A stretch of DNA of 64,000 bases from Phaeosaccion multiseriatum (Eukaryota > Ochrophyta, other classes): assembly GCA_965112735.1 (NCBI GenBank), contig OZ218958.1, forward strand, positions 806,001-870,000, given 5' to 3'. The notes beneath the pieces are model-generated. The model made no database searches. It was not told the DNA's origin and saw only the letters and a list, made by a program, of their open reading frames with translations. Position numbers and translations under genes: made by a program. Below, in pieces: positions 11,801-23,200 of this stretch. How positions within the stretch are numbered: the first letter of the stretch is position 1; each line of letters begins with the position of its first letter.

Positions 11801-14800
11801 GACCCTGACCCTGACCCTGACCCTGACCCTAACCCCGATCCCGGTCCGGATGCTGATGCTGAGCCACCGAACGAGGCAGAAGGTGCCTTCGTGCTGCTGC
11901 TGCTGCTGGTGGTACTGGTACTGGTGCTGCTGCTGCTGTTGATGGTGGTGGTGACATTGCTGTCTCCTGACCTGGCGGGTGCCGGTGCTGCAGAGGCGAA
12001 GGAAGAGGGGGCCTTGCTGGACATTGGAGGATACCCCCCTGCCCTACTGCTGCTCTTCGCCACCGTGGCTGCTGCTGCTGCTGCTGTTGCTGCTGCTGGT
12101 GGTGGTGGTGGTGCTACTGCTGCTGCCTTCCCCCCGAAGGAGAATCCACCTCCACCTCTTCCTGCAGCAGGAGCAGGAGCAGCAGCAGGAGCAGAAGCAG
12201 GAGCAGCAGCTGCTGTGGGCTTGTTCGATCCTCCGCCAAAGGCCGAAGGCGCTTTGCTCGACATGGGAGGGTACCCTCCGCCACTGCCGCTGCTTCCCTC
12301 GACTTTGGCCTTGAGCTTGGCCGTCGCGCTCTCTTCCTCCGTGGTGGGCGCGGCTGCCTGCTGCGCAAGCTTCCCGAAGGACAACCCCGCCCCCCCTCCT
12401 CCTCCAGAGGACAAAGGAGAGGAGGCAAGGGCACCGAATCCACCGCCTCTGCCAAAGGCACTGCCACCAGTGCTGCTTCCCCCTCCGAAAGGTGACTCTT
12501 TCTTCCCTCCTCCTCCTGCTCCTCCTGCTGCTTCTCCTCCTCCTGCTCCTCCCAACGTGAAGCCAGAACCCAATCCCCCCCCTCCTCCGCCAAGCTTGGC
12601 AGTCGCCCCGAAGGAGAAGCCCCCCGTGGTGGTGGAGGTGGTGGCCGCTGGACCAGCTGCTGAAGAAGCAGTACTCGCGGATAGCGATAAGGAAGAGAAC
12701 GGCGACGCAGAGGAAACTGCCGCAGTGCTCCTGGTGCCGATCCCGCCGCTAGTGCTGCTGCTGCTGCTGTTGCTGCTGCTGCCACCGGCGCTAGGCTGGC
12801 CGAAGGGTGTGGGGGCCTTAAAGGACATGGGTGGGAAGGCCGCGCCGCCACCGCCAGCAGCAGCAGTAGTTGGTGCTACAGCCGTTGGTGCTACAGCCGC
12901 CGCCTTTGGTTTCCCGCTCCCTGCCGCTGCCGAGGACGAGGATCCAAACGTGGCTGGGGCCTTTGACGACATCGGGGGATACCCTCCTCCTCCTCCTCCT
13001 CCCCCTCCTGCCGCTTGTGCAGGTGCTGGTGTCGTCGCTCCAAACGCATTGGGTGCCTTCTTTGACATTGGTGGGTACCCACTTCCCCCACCACCTGCAC
13101 CAGCCGCCGAAGCTGCCTTGGTAGCAGCAGCAGCAGCAGCAGCGGGAGCAACGGCTTTCGCTCCGAATGCTGACGGAGCTTTGGTGGACATTGGAGGGTA
13201 GCCGCCACCGCCACCACCATTGGCTGCCATCCCACCCCCACCCGCAGTGCTCCCGAAGGCAGCCGGGGCTTTACTTGACATTGGAGGGTAGCCGCCACCG
13301 CCACCACCATTGGCTGCCATCCCACCCCCACCCGCAGTGCTCCCGAAAGCAGCCGGGGCTTTACTTGACATAGGAGGGTAGCCGCCACCCCCACCAGCGG
13401 CGGCAGCAGCCTTAGGAGGGGCTGTAGTGGACGTGGTAGAGGCTACTGGGGCACTACCGAACGCAGTGGGGGCCTTTGTTGACATGGGGGGGTAGCCGCC
13501 GCCACCGCCAAAGGGCGAGGGCTTGGCAGCAGCAGCAGCAGCAGGTCGTGTTGGTGATACAGCAGGAGCGCCAAACGGCGACGGCGCCTTGCTGGCCATT
13601 GGCGGGTACCCACCCCCCCCTCCTCCTCCCGTCGTGCTGCTGTCCTTCGACGCCACAGGAGCCGCAGCAACAGCAGCCTTGGTGGTATCTGCTCCTCCGC
13701 CACCACCGAAGTTAAAACCTCCTTTCCCCGTGCCACTGGTGCTGCTGGTGCTGCTGGTGCCTGCGGCGGCTGGAGCACCGAACATGCCCCCCCCGGAAGC
13801 AACCCCTCCTCCTCCCCCTCCGAAAGGTGTCAATCCTCCTCCTCCGAACCCAGCTCCTGCGGCGAAAGCTGAGCCCGCAGCAGCCTTCGTTGCCCCAAAG
13901 CTCAACGCCGGTGGGCCACTCCCGCCCCCAAAGTTCAAGTTCAGCCCTCCTCCTGTCCCCGCCCCGAACTTCAGCCCTGCATTTGATCCCCCCCCGAAGT
14001 TCAGCCCTGTTCCTCCTCCTCCTCCTCCTCCTCCTCCTCCAAAGGAGAGTGGAGGGGCTGCCTTCGGGCTGCTCTGGGGAGGGGGAGTCACCATGCCTTC
14101 GCCCTCCCCTGCTGTCACAGCCTCCTGCTCTTCCTCCCCCTCCCCGCCTTGCGTTCGGTCAAAGAGTGCGTTCTCCTTATCCAGCTCCTCCATAAATAGC
14201 CCTCCCTCCTCCTCCTCGTCGTCGTCCTCTTCCGTCACTTCGCCGGCTTTCGTCATCCCCTCCGCTGCTGCCATCTGTGAAGAAGAATCAAGCGACGTGG
14301 ACGCCACCTCTAGTGCACGAGCAGGCACTGCATCGACAGCCGTCACGATGCAAGAAGGCTCGAGCTGTCGCCTGTCCACAAAGGCAAAGCACATGACCAG
14401 ACCTTCGTTGTTCACAAGGAAGATGAGAGGGGAAGGAGGGACCGAGTCTCCACTGTCGTCGCCAAAGGGAAGGGGGAGAGTGGCGTTTCTGGACACCGCA
14501 AGACCTCGTGGGTATGTGTCTTCGTCCTCGTCTTCCCCACCTGTGGTGGCAGTCAGAGAGCGGTAGAATGGCGGGGGCGACAAGGCAAGTTGAAGAGGGA
14601 AGGACGGATGCATGTGGTGGTGGCAGTCAGAGAGCGGTGGATTGGCGGGGGCGACAAGGCAAGTTGAAGAAGGAAGGACGGATGCATGTGGTGGTGGCAG
14701 TCAGAGAGCGGTGGATTGGCGGGGGCGACAAAGGCAAGTTGAAGAAGGAAGGACGGATGCATGTGTCTATCCACAGGGGAAAAAAAAGCCTCTCGAGGCC

Positions 14801-16956
14801 GCATTGAAAAGGACATGGAAGAGCAAAAAAAACACTCAACACTCGACATCGGACCACCACTGTATATCCGCAACCCCCCTCCCTCCCAACCCCTCAAACC
14901 TCCACCCTCTCGGCCCTCAACACGCAAGGACACATCATCATCCTGACGATGCAAAGCCAACTAGCGTGATATATTCTCAACTCTTACCACTTCACCCCCC
15001 CAAAAAAATCCAGCGAAACCCTCTCCCCCAGTTCGTCCATCAGTCATGAATCCGTCAGTCCTGGCACCTCTTACCTGCGGATGAGGAGGGGCATTTGATA
15101 CCCTGTCCCTCCTCCAGCTCCGCGTTGATCCACGCCCCCTTCCCCTGTCCTCCCCCCCCGCTGCTCTCCTGCAGCGTGAGACACACATCCACACTGGAGC
15201 TGCTGCTGTGCAGGGCCCGTCGCCAGCCTGTGACTCGGGCGGTGTGCAGGCAGCGAGACAGGTGGGCCGGGAGATCGAAACCCGCCACGCACATATCGAA
15301 ATTCATGCCCGTCATCTGTGAGTGGAAAGTAAAAAGAGGGGCCACAGAGAGGCAGAGAGAGGAGTGTCAGAATGAAGTACAACAGGAGAAGGACCTCCAC
15401 TCACACTCGCTCACTCCCTCCTTCATCCACGCCCTCACTCTCTCCCTCACCCACACCCCCACTCACTTATTCACTCCCCTCCCTCCCTCCCTCCCTCCCT
15501 CCCACCCTCCCTCACTCACCTCAAGCTCATTGTTCCGCCAGTGCCATAGCACCACACACTGGTCGAACGTGGCCTCTCCCTCCTCCCCCCCGGTCTCGTC
15601 CTCTTCGTCGCAGATGGTCAGACACAATGCATACTCCGCCAGCAGAGTGTGAGGCCCGATCCACGCGAGGTGACTCACTGAGACGCCCTCCCCTGCCCTC
15701 AGGGGCCGCTCCTCCAACTCTGCTTCGCCGTTGAAGGTCACCTCCGAGGGGCGGGCGACCGCAGTGACGCGTTTCATCGCCCCACCGCTGCTGCGAAGGA
15801 TCTGTGGTACGAGGTGAGGAGGAGAGGAAAGAGCGTGTGAGAGAAGAGGCGGGGGCGTAGTCAGGGGGGAAGAGCGTGTTTGTTGTACCAATTAGTCGGG
15901 AGGAAACAAACACAATAAACCAAACCATCTCGCCCTCTTGTGCCCGTCTTTGTGTCTGTCTTTCGCTACTCTCTCTCTCTCTGCCTCCTCCCCCCCCCCC
16001 CCCCACCTATGTGCCGTCTCCCCTCTTCCCTCCCCAGTAAGGCGGGCGCCCCTCCCTACCTCTACTCACCTCAATCTCACAGCCCCCGTCGGTGCCCACC
16101 GCCAAGACTTCAACTCCTTCTTCCTCCCCCCCCCATGCCCCTGCCGTGTACAGGGTAGCCTCATCACTGGTGAGTGTCTGCTGCTTCCCTCGGGTGTCAA
16201 GGACAGTGGCGCTCCCTTCCCCGGTAATGGCCAGCAACTGCTCCTTCCCGCTGGAGGCTGAAGACCACTCCAGGTGCCTGCAGTGAGGGAGTGGGTTGAG
16301 GGTGAGACAGCTGGGAGTACCACCAAAAGACATACACAACCCCATGTAGTTTGGCATATAGAGCGACCCCTGAGGTGACCTCGCAGCCATGCCAGCGAGT
16401 TGGTTGTGTGGAGGAAGACGAAGCTTCTGGTGACGCCGTACCTGATGTAATCACGCCCTGTTCCGAGGTTCCTCACCAGCTCCGCTCTTGCCTGCCCCGT
16501 GAGCAGCTGCTGCATGCTGTACACCGACACCTCAGCGCATGAGGCAGTAGCAACGAGGGTGCCGTCCTTTGTCACAGCGACATGCGAAGGCCCTCCTCCT
16601 CCTCCTCCTCCACCCAACGGCACATGGACCGTAGAGGGCGGGAGCGGGAGAGGGAGGGCTGCTCCTTCTCCCGACTTACGTTTACCCTCCGCCGCCCGCG
16701 CTACTGCCGTCGCCTCCACATCCTTGATTGAGGCTATCATGAGCCCATCGTTGGTGGTAATCAGTAGTCGAGCATTGGCATCAGAGCAAGCCACACAGCT
16801 ACTGCACCCTGCGGAAGCCGCATCCTGCTCTGCAGCAATGGAGGACGTTGGATCGTCTGCTCGGCGGACCCGTGATGCCGACGGGACAGTGAAGTCGGCC
16901 AGCTTGTGCACAGCCAGTCCATCGGGCGCCTCGGCTGTGTCGAATGATTCCGCCAT
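5122..16956 (-). CDS. Nup214/Nup159-like FG nucleoporin
   Basis: Exons in order of translation (complement): 16956..16442, 16277..16070, 15801..15520, 15315..15075, 14540..11607, 11458..11310, 11134..10617, 10381..10105, 9862..9560, 9051..7021, 6633..5122. All phases join, giving about 2,989 residues. Residues 1-470 look like the N-terminal beta-propeller (LLITTNDGLMIASIKD, HLEWSS, LVNNEGLVMCFAFVDR), which in this family docks the mRNA-export helicase Dbp5/DDX19 at the cytoplasmic face of the pore. Residues about 560-1390 are an FG region with repeated YPPMSxKAPxxFG. Residues 1394-1810 form charged helices typical of the coiled coil that binds Nup88/Nup62 partners. The rest is a second FG region with GLFG, PSPFG and poly-Gly. 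Two related helical motifs lie near 2,490 and 2,772. The start at 16956 is the first ATG before the propeller. The acceptor at 9051 has a weak pyrimidine tract and is the least certain junction. Confidence 0.88.
6319..6334 (-). repeat. GTTGGTGATA core, exonic copy (VGDT frame)
   Basis: On the minus strand the core at 6321-6330 is followed by ACAGCAGCAGCAG and is read as Val-Gly-Asp-Thr within the second FG region of the nucleoporin. Confidence 0.8.
7299..7308 (-). repeat. GTTGGTGATA core, exonic copy (VGDT frame)
   Basis: Exact core on the minus strand in the nucleoporin exon 7021..9051, preceded by a GCA codon and followed by ACA AAA. It is read Ala-Val-Gly-Asp-Thr. Confidence 0.75.
7524..7533 (-). 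repeat. GCTGGTGATA, one-base variant of the core, exonic
   Basis: On the minus strand this variant is followed by CAGCAACAACAAC repeats and is read Ala-Gly-Asp-Thr in the nucleoporin. Confidence 0.65.
7686..7695 (-). repeat. GTTGGTGATT, one-base variant of the core, exonic
   Basis: On the minus strand CAGCAGCAGCA precedes the variant. It is read Val-Gly-Asp-Ser and leads straight into a YPPMS repeat. Confidence 0.65.
8824..8862 (-). repeat. CAG run encoding polyglutamine
   Basis: A run of CTG on the plus strand is read as Gln on the minus strand in the nucleoporin, close to the start of exon 7021..9051. Confidence 0.85.
9407..9530. repeat. GA-rich intronic repeat
   Basis: GAGAGA/GGGA tract in the nucleoporin intron 9052-9559. 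Read on the coding (minus) strand it is a CT tract. Confidence 0.7.
9719..9728 (-). repeat. GTTGGTGATA core, exonic copy (LVI frame)
   Basis: On the minus strand the core lies between CAGCAGCA and CAGCAGCAG and is read Leu-Val-Ile inside a Gln-rich coiled-coil segment (RQQQLVIQQQRRR). This is a different frame from the copies in the FG exons. Confidence 0.85.
9940..10010. repeat. GTCAGG/GGTGAGG-type hexamer repeats
   Basis: Intron between nucleoporin exons 9560..9862 and 10105..10381. It carries GGTGAGGG and TCAGGG-like units resembling those at 11780-11832 and 21206-21330. Confidence 0.6.
11780..11832. repeat. CCCTGA hexamer array in a nucleoporin exon
   Basis: Perfect CCCTGA units (TCAGGG on the minus coding strand) encode a Gly-Ser repeat inside the first FG region. 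The array ends in a single CCCTAA-like unit. Confidence 0.8.
13201..13380 (-). repeat. 90-bp exact-type tandem duplication in a nucleoporin exon
   Basis: Two adjacent 90-bp copies (13201-13290 and 13291-13380) differ at very few bases. Each encodes one YPPMSSKAPAAFG repeat plus a Gly/Ala linker, so the FG region grew by in-frame duplication. Confidence 0.85.
13550..13559 (+). repeat. GTTGGTGATA core, exonic copy in reverse orientation (VSPT frame)
   Basis: Here the core is on the plus strand, opposite to the gene, and is followed by CAGCAGGAG. The nucleoporin reads its complement as Val-Ser-Pro-Thr. Confidence 0.8.
14543..14763. repeat. 74-bp minisatellite, three copies, starting at a splice acceptor
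   Basis: About three copies of a 74-bp unit (roughly 14543-14612, 14613-14686, 14687-14760) sit in the nucleoporin intron 14541-15074. The copy next to the exon supplies the acceptor (CTGACTGCCACCACAG on the minus strand). In the other copies the corresponding bases read CACCACCAC and lack the AG. Confidence 0.8.
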
Positions 16957-17354
16957 GCTTTCCTTCCTCTTCTTCTCTTTAGGCGACAAACGGGGGGGGG
17001 AGGGGTCCTCCTCTCCTCCTCAATCAATAAATGTTCTGCTGCAACAGCATGTGCGTTAGTGAAAGCCTCCGCAGCTTCCTTTCCCACCGATCTCCATCCA
17101 CTCTTCTCTCTTGGCTCTTCCGCAAATGGATTTGCAAAGCCAGGTGTGTGGGCTCCCCCCCAAACAAAGCCTCTAGTAAGTCACTGGGAGAGGTTCTGGG
17201 CCGCGCCAGATCAGCAGCGATCCTCAGCTGGCCCTCTGCAATCGTTGCGAAAGGGACGAAGGGATAAAACAGGGGGTTGAGCAACTGCCTAGTGATAATG
17301 AGGCCGGTGCGTAAGTGAGTAGCACATCTGGAGCACGTTTTGGAAAAAAACACT
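16957..17354. promoter_or_regulatory. Divergent intergenic region, probable shared promoter
   Basis: Only 398 bp separate the start codons of the nucleoporin (-) and the oxidoreductase (+). The region is free of long microsatellites, unlike the introns around it. No TATA box is obvious. The promoter role is inferred from position. Confidence 0.45.
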
Positions 17355-17975
17355 ATGCTCCTTCTTCCCCTCTTGATTTGCCTTGCCCTGGTGCATGTCG
17401 ATAGCTTCGCGACAATCTCGCCGTGTGCGCCAGGTCGTGTTGGGGTGGGACATGCCACTTGCCAGCGAGCACGCGGGGGGTGGTGTGGGGAAATCTCGGC
17501 AGCGACGGTGGCTTGGGCAGGGGCGAAAGAAGGAGAGGAAGATGCCAGCCCCACTGTGCTCGTAATAGGAGGCTCTGGGCGCGTAGGGGGGAGCACATTG
17601 CGCGCCTTACACCACTTGCTCCCTTCTGATGCATCCTATGTGGTCGGCGGAAGAAGCGAGAGCAACTTTGAGCGCAGCCGACGGAGATGGGAGAGCATCG
17701 ATGGAATCAGCTACGACAAAGGTACAAAGCACGAGAGAAGAGTCCTATGCTGCTGCTGCCGCTGCTCCTTCTTTCTGTGGCTTGAAATAGTAGCTCGTCA
17801 ACATGGCCTACGCTCCTCCCATGCTCGATCAAGTTGGCCCCAGGAGCTCGCCTTACCCTTTGTCCTCTGTTTGTTTGTCTATCTGGCTGCCTGCCTGTCT
17901 GCCTGCCTGCCTGCCTGTCTGTCTTCCTGCCTGCCTGTCTGCCTATCTATATGTCCGTCTGTCTCTTTTTATCTA

Positions 17976-18006
<31 letters not shown>

Positions 18007-20145
18007 GTCGCTTTGTTTGTCGCTCTGTGTATTTCTCTGTCTTCATGTGTTCTACTTTCCGCCTGTCCGCCTGTCCGCCCGTCTGCCCGTCTGTCTCACG
18101 TTTGCGGCAGTATCGTTCCGAAGGTGCTGCCTGACGGACCACGCGTCACTGCTCAAGGCTCTCGAGGGCGTCGATGTTGTGGTGCACACGGGAGGCCCGT
18201 TTCAGAAGAAGGTTATATTGAGAGAACCATCCCTAGCGCCTTCGTCCACTCCCCCCCCCCCCGCCCCTCTCTCACTCTCCACTCTGCTGTCCACTCTCTT
18301 GGGTGGGCATATGCTCCAAACCAACATCCCTCCAACCCTCTCCCAACCACCCAAACTCAAATTCCTTCCATGTATCTCGCAGGAGAGTCCCGAAATGCTC
18401 AAGGCGGCCATAGGTCAGTAGGGTAGGTCTTCAGCCCAGGCAGTGGATGGCAGTAGATGGAGTGCGACTGTGGCACGAAGAGGCAGCGGCACCACCAGCG
18501 GAGGGGACAAGGTGCCACCACCAATCTAACTGCTTATGCTTGGGCCAATGTCCAATTCCAGCTCTACTTCCAGCTCTAGACGGCGCTCCTTTCCCGCCCC
18601 TATCTCTCGCCTCATCTCACAATTCTCTCCCTGCTCTCCTCTCTCCCCGCTCTCCGCTCTCCTCTCCTCCTCCTCTCTCTCCTTCCCTCCCCTCCCTCCC
18701 CTCCCTCCCCTCCCTCCCCTCCCTCCCCTCCCTCCCCTCCCTCCCTCCCTCCCTCCCTCCCTCCCTCCTCCCTCTCGTCCGTACCCTTATCTTGGTCAGA
18801 GAGCGGTGTCTCCTATGTAGATGTGTGCGATGACTCGAATCTGTCCGAAGTGGCCAAGGGACTCTGTGAGGAAGCTCAGGAGGCCGGTGTGGCAGCGACC
18901 GTCTCTGCTGGTATGAAACACTCGTCGGGTAGTCAGAGCACCCCGTCGGGTAGTTGAATCACCCATCCCCTTTGTCCTCTCCCGCCTGCGCCTCACCGTG
19001 TCCTCCCCTCTCTCTCCCTCTTTCCCTGTCTCTCTCTCTCTCTCTCTGTCATTCATTCTCTCGATGTCTCCCTCTCTCTTTCCTTCTCCCCCTCTTCTTT
19101 CTACGTCTCTTTTTTTTTTCTCTCTGTCTCTCCCTCTCCCTCTCTCTCTCCCCCCCCCCCCCTCTTTCTCTCCCTCTCTCACTCTCTCTCTGCCTACATT
19201 ACCGCTAGGAATCTGGCCGGGGGTTGATCAGCTCATGGCAGTGGAGGTGAGTGTGGATGGCAGTGGAGGCGAGGGTGGATGGCAGTGGATGTGAGCGTGG
19301 ACTCATCGGCCCTCTCACTCTACTTCCTTGACATATGGCGCCTGAGTGGGCATGGCCAGGGCCTGGTGCTTGGGTGTTGAGAAGGAAGGCGTGCATGGGC
19401 ATTGCGCCCCCCCCCCGGGGGTCGACTTTCTCATGGGGTTGAGGCTGGCGCCCCCCCTTTTGCTTTGTTTGATCAAGTCTATCAGGTGCTGCCTCATTTG
19501 CCGACACTGGTCTTGCGGGTGTGCGCGTTTTTCGCTTGCTCATCTCGTTAGGTTACGTAATGTTACGTGGGGGTTGGATAGGTATGGTAAGAGAAAGCCT
19601 CTAACCACGAGTGTACATGCAATCATTGCCGCACTGGGGAATCATCTGCACCCTCCCCCCCCCCCTCTGCCTGCCTCCCTTTCCCTTTCCCCCTCTTCCC
19701 CCCTTCGTCTATTCTTAGGCGTGTAATATGTTGGGCGGTAAGTGAGTGAGTGAGTGAATGAGTGAGTGAGTGAGTGAGTGAGTGAGCGATTGAGTGAGTG
19801 AGCGTGAGTGATTGAGTGTAATTGATTGAGTGAGTGAGTGAGTGAGTGAGTGATTGATTGAGTGAGTGAGTGAGTGCGTGAGTGAGTGCGTGAGTGAGTG
19901 AGTGCGTGAGTGAGTGCTAAGTGAGTGCTAAGTGAGTGGGGCGTCTGTGCGTGAGTGCGTGAGTGCGTGTGTGTGTGCGCGCTTTATTGTCGCATTAATC
20001 GAGGTACCAATCTAGCCTTTCCTTCGTTTCCTTATCTAGGAGCTCTCCGCTTCTTGTCGCCTCTGTTTGTGTGTCTCTCTCTGGCTCGCTCTTGGTCTCC
20101 CCCCTCTTCCCGCCCCATCTCTCTGCCTCTCCCTACCCCCACCTC

Positions 20146-20206
<61 letters not shown>

Positions 20207-23200
20207 CGTCTCCCTCTGTCCCTCTCGCTTTGGTTCTGTCCGTCTCCGTGTCCACCCCCTAACCCCTCCGCTGGACTCTCGTACCCGTTTTCTCTCGGCC
20301 TCTCGCCAGGACGCGAGAACGTGGAAACAGTAAACTTCAATGCATTCACCGCTGGGACAGGTACAGTAAGATAAAAGCATGGACAGATGTTGGATCGGGT
20401 CACAAGGGTCCTATTGAAATGGTGGATGCATCGCGATATACACGCACCTTCTCTTGCCGTGTATGTATTGCTATAAGTCCCCCCCTTGCTCATCCCCTTT
20501 CTTCCTCCCCTCCCTGCCCCTGCCTCCTCCGCTACATCGACCCTTCCCTTCCTTCGCGTTGTCCCGCCCACCTCTATCATTGACTTATATCACCCTTAAT
20601 CGCCGACTTATAACATCCTTATCGTTGACTTACGACGCCTCCGGACAGGCAATGCCGGCACGACGATCCTCAGCGCGACATTTCTCATCCTCGCTGAGAA
20701 GGCCTTACGATTTCGAAATGTGAGCCGAGCAAGAAGAGGGGGGGGGGGTTAACAGAGGGCTGAGAACAACGAGACGGCCTCGATTTTACTATGAATGAGC
20801 AGGTTGATACACAGGGAAGATCGAGAGAGAGAGAGAGGGACAGGGAGAGAGAGAGAAAGAGACGGAGAGGAAGAGAGAGATGATGGGGAGAGAGAGAAAG
20901 AGACTGTGAGAGAGAGGGGGGGGGGGAGGAGAGACAGAGGGATGAGAGAGAAAGGGAGAGAGATGGAGAGAGATACTGATCCCAGATTGAGTTTATAGGC
21001 ACCTCCCACTTTCGGGCCGGCCTCTGGAATGGATGGTCCTGGATGGTCCTGGATGGTCCTGGATGGCTTACTCGTACTCCAATGTGAATGTGAATGTGCA
21101 ATGTACAGGGAGTGGCGGAGCGACCTGCCCCCGCCACCGAGTTTAAACGCGTCGACTTCGGGGAGGGAGTGGGCGAACGCCTCATCTTCAACATGAACTT
21201 CATAGGTCAGTGGGTCACAGTTCAGGGTCGCGGTCAGCATCAGGGGCAGGGGCCAGGGTCAGGGTCAGGGTCATGAAGGTCGGGGTCACGGTCAGGGTCA
21301 CGGTCAGGGTCGGGGTCAGTATCGAGGTCACTGCTCGCTCTTCCCGCTGTTTTGCTGCTCGACCCCTCTTACGATGAATCCCTTCCCTTTGACTCATGCC
21401 AATCACTCCTTGGGTCATTGGCTTGCTGAAATTTTATCAACCTTTGGCACTTGGCGGCTTCGGCCTCCAGAGACTTGGACGTGCCATAAGGTAAGCGGTG
21501 TCCCTTTGAACAGACTGATTGGAAGTACTTTTGTTTGGGTGTCCACACGGGCCCTTCAATTGGGTATCCTGATAGGGTGTCCATCTATCCATCTGCCCCA
21601 GAGTGTGTCGGTGACTCAAGGGATGAGACCCAAGCCCCCTTGGGATGGAGTCGGTTTCATGCTGACGTCTGAGTGTAGAGTGCCATCCATGCATTGTTGT
21701 CGCGTCCCTCTCCTCCGTGGCGGCCGCAGCTCTCTTTCTGCATGGGCATGCCTGTATGAGTTTCCTTCTTCGTCTTGTGAGAGTTAGCTCCTTCCTTTTC
21801 TCCTTCCTGACCTACGTGGCATTACCCTGTGTTCCGCCTTCTATCTGTCTTAAACTCGCCCCGCCCCCGCCCCTCTTTTCGTATTCTCTTTCTCTTCTCT
21901 CTCCTTCCCCTCTCCCCTCTTCCCTCTCCGTGTCTCTTGTCTCTCTCTCTTTCTCCCTCCCTCCCTCCCTCCCTCCCTCCCTCCCTCCCTCCCTCTCTCT
22001 CTCTCTCTCTCCCTCTCTCTTCCCATGCGCGTTGGTGATCCGACCTCAGTGCCTGGGTATCCCCAACGTGACCACCTCCTTCGGCACGGCCCCCACAGCG
22101 TGGAACTATCTCCTCAAGGGCATGACGTAAGTGTATGACGCCACGTGAGTGATTGCGTGCGTGATTTTGCGTGTGAGTGCATGAGTTCGCTTCCTCTTCC
22201 CCTCCCCGCCCTTTACCCAACCCATCCCAACCCATCCCAACCCATCCCAACCCATCCCAACCCAACCCAACCCAACCCAACCCCATCCAACCCCATCCAA
22301 CCCAACCTAACCCAACCCAACCTAACCCAACCCAACCCAACCCAACCCAACCCAACCCAACCCAACCCAACCCAGCCCAACCCAACCCAACCCAACCCAA
22401 CCCAACCCAACCCAACCCAACCCAACCCATCCCAACCCATCCCAACCCAACCCAACCCAACCCAACCCAACCCAACCCAACCCAACCCAACCCAACCCAA
22501 CCCAACCCAACCCAACCCAACCCAACCCAACCCAACCCAACCCAGCCCAACCCAACCCAACCCAACCCAACCCAACCCAACCCAACCCATCCCAACCCAT
22601 CCCAACCCAACCCAACCCAACCCAACCCAACCCAACCCAACCCAACCCAACCCAACCCAACCCAACCCAACCCAGCCCAACCCAACCCAACCCAACCCAA
22701 CCCAACCCAACCCAACCCAACCCATCCCAACCCATCCCAACCCAACCCAACCCAACCCAACCCAACCCAACCCAACCCAACCCAACCCAACCCAACCCAA
22801 CCCAACCCAATCCAACCCATCCCAACCCAACCCAACCCAACCCAACCCAACCCAACCCAACCCAACCCAACCCAACCAAACCCCATCCAACCCCATCGTA
22901 CCCACCCCACTGACCGCCCCACTCAGGCTGCTGGGCCCGTCAGTGCTGGGCAACCGAGAGGCGATGCAAGCACTTGCCGCCTTCTCAGAGCCTCTGGTGC
23001 GCCTTGTGGACATGCTCGTAGGGGCTACAAACGCCATGAGAGTTGACGCCGTTGATAGGTGTGTGGGTGTGTATGCGTGTGCGTGTGCGTGTGTGTGTGT
23101 GCGTGTGTGTGTGCGTGTGTATGTGCGTGTGTGTATGTGCGTGCGTGTGTGTGTCTATCTGTGCGTGTGTGTACGTGTCTGTGTGTGTTGCGTGTCAGTG

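Noticed and set aside
11354-13201. 615-codon plus-strand frame and other plus frames opposite the nucleoporin
   Set aside because: Antisense shadows created by GC-rich FG repeat codons; the minus strand has the spliced propeller and coiled coil.
14543-14763. Possible CRISPR-like array
   Set aside because: Direct 74-bp tandem copies with no unique spacers, inside a eukaryotic intron; it is a minisatellite.
17340-17354. Upstream TTG start for the oxidoreductase and similar non-ATG starts elsewhere
   Set aside because: The ATG at 17355 directly opens the signal peptide; upstream codons add only Lys/Asn residues.
21822-23046. Long frames encoding Gly-Leu-Gly-Trp-Val or Asn-Pro-Thr-Gln-Pro repeats
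   Set aside because: They are translations of the AACCC array on both strands. The array sits in an intron whose flanking exons join in frame.
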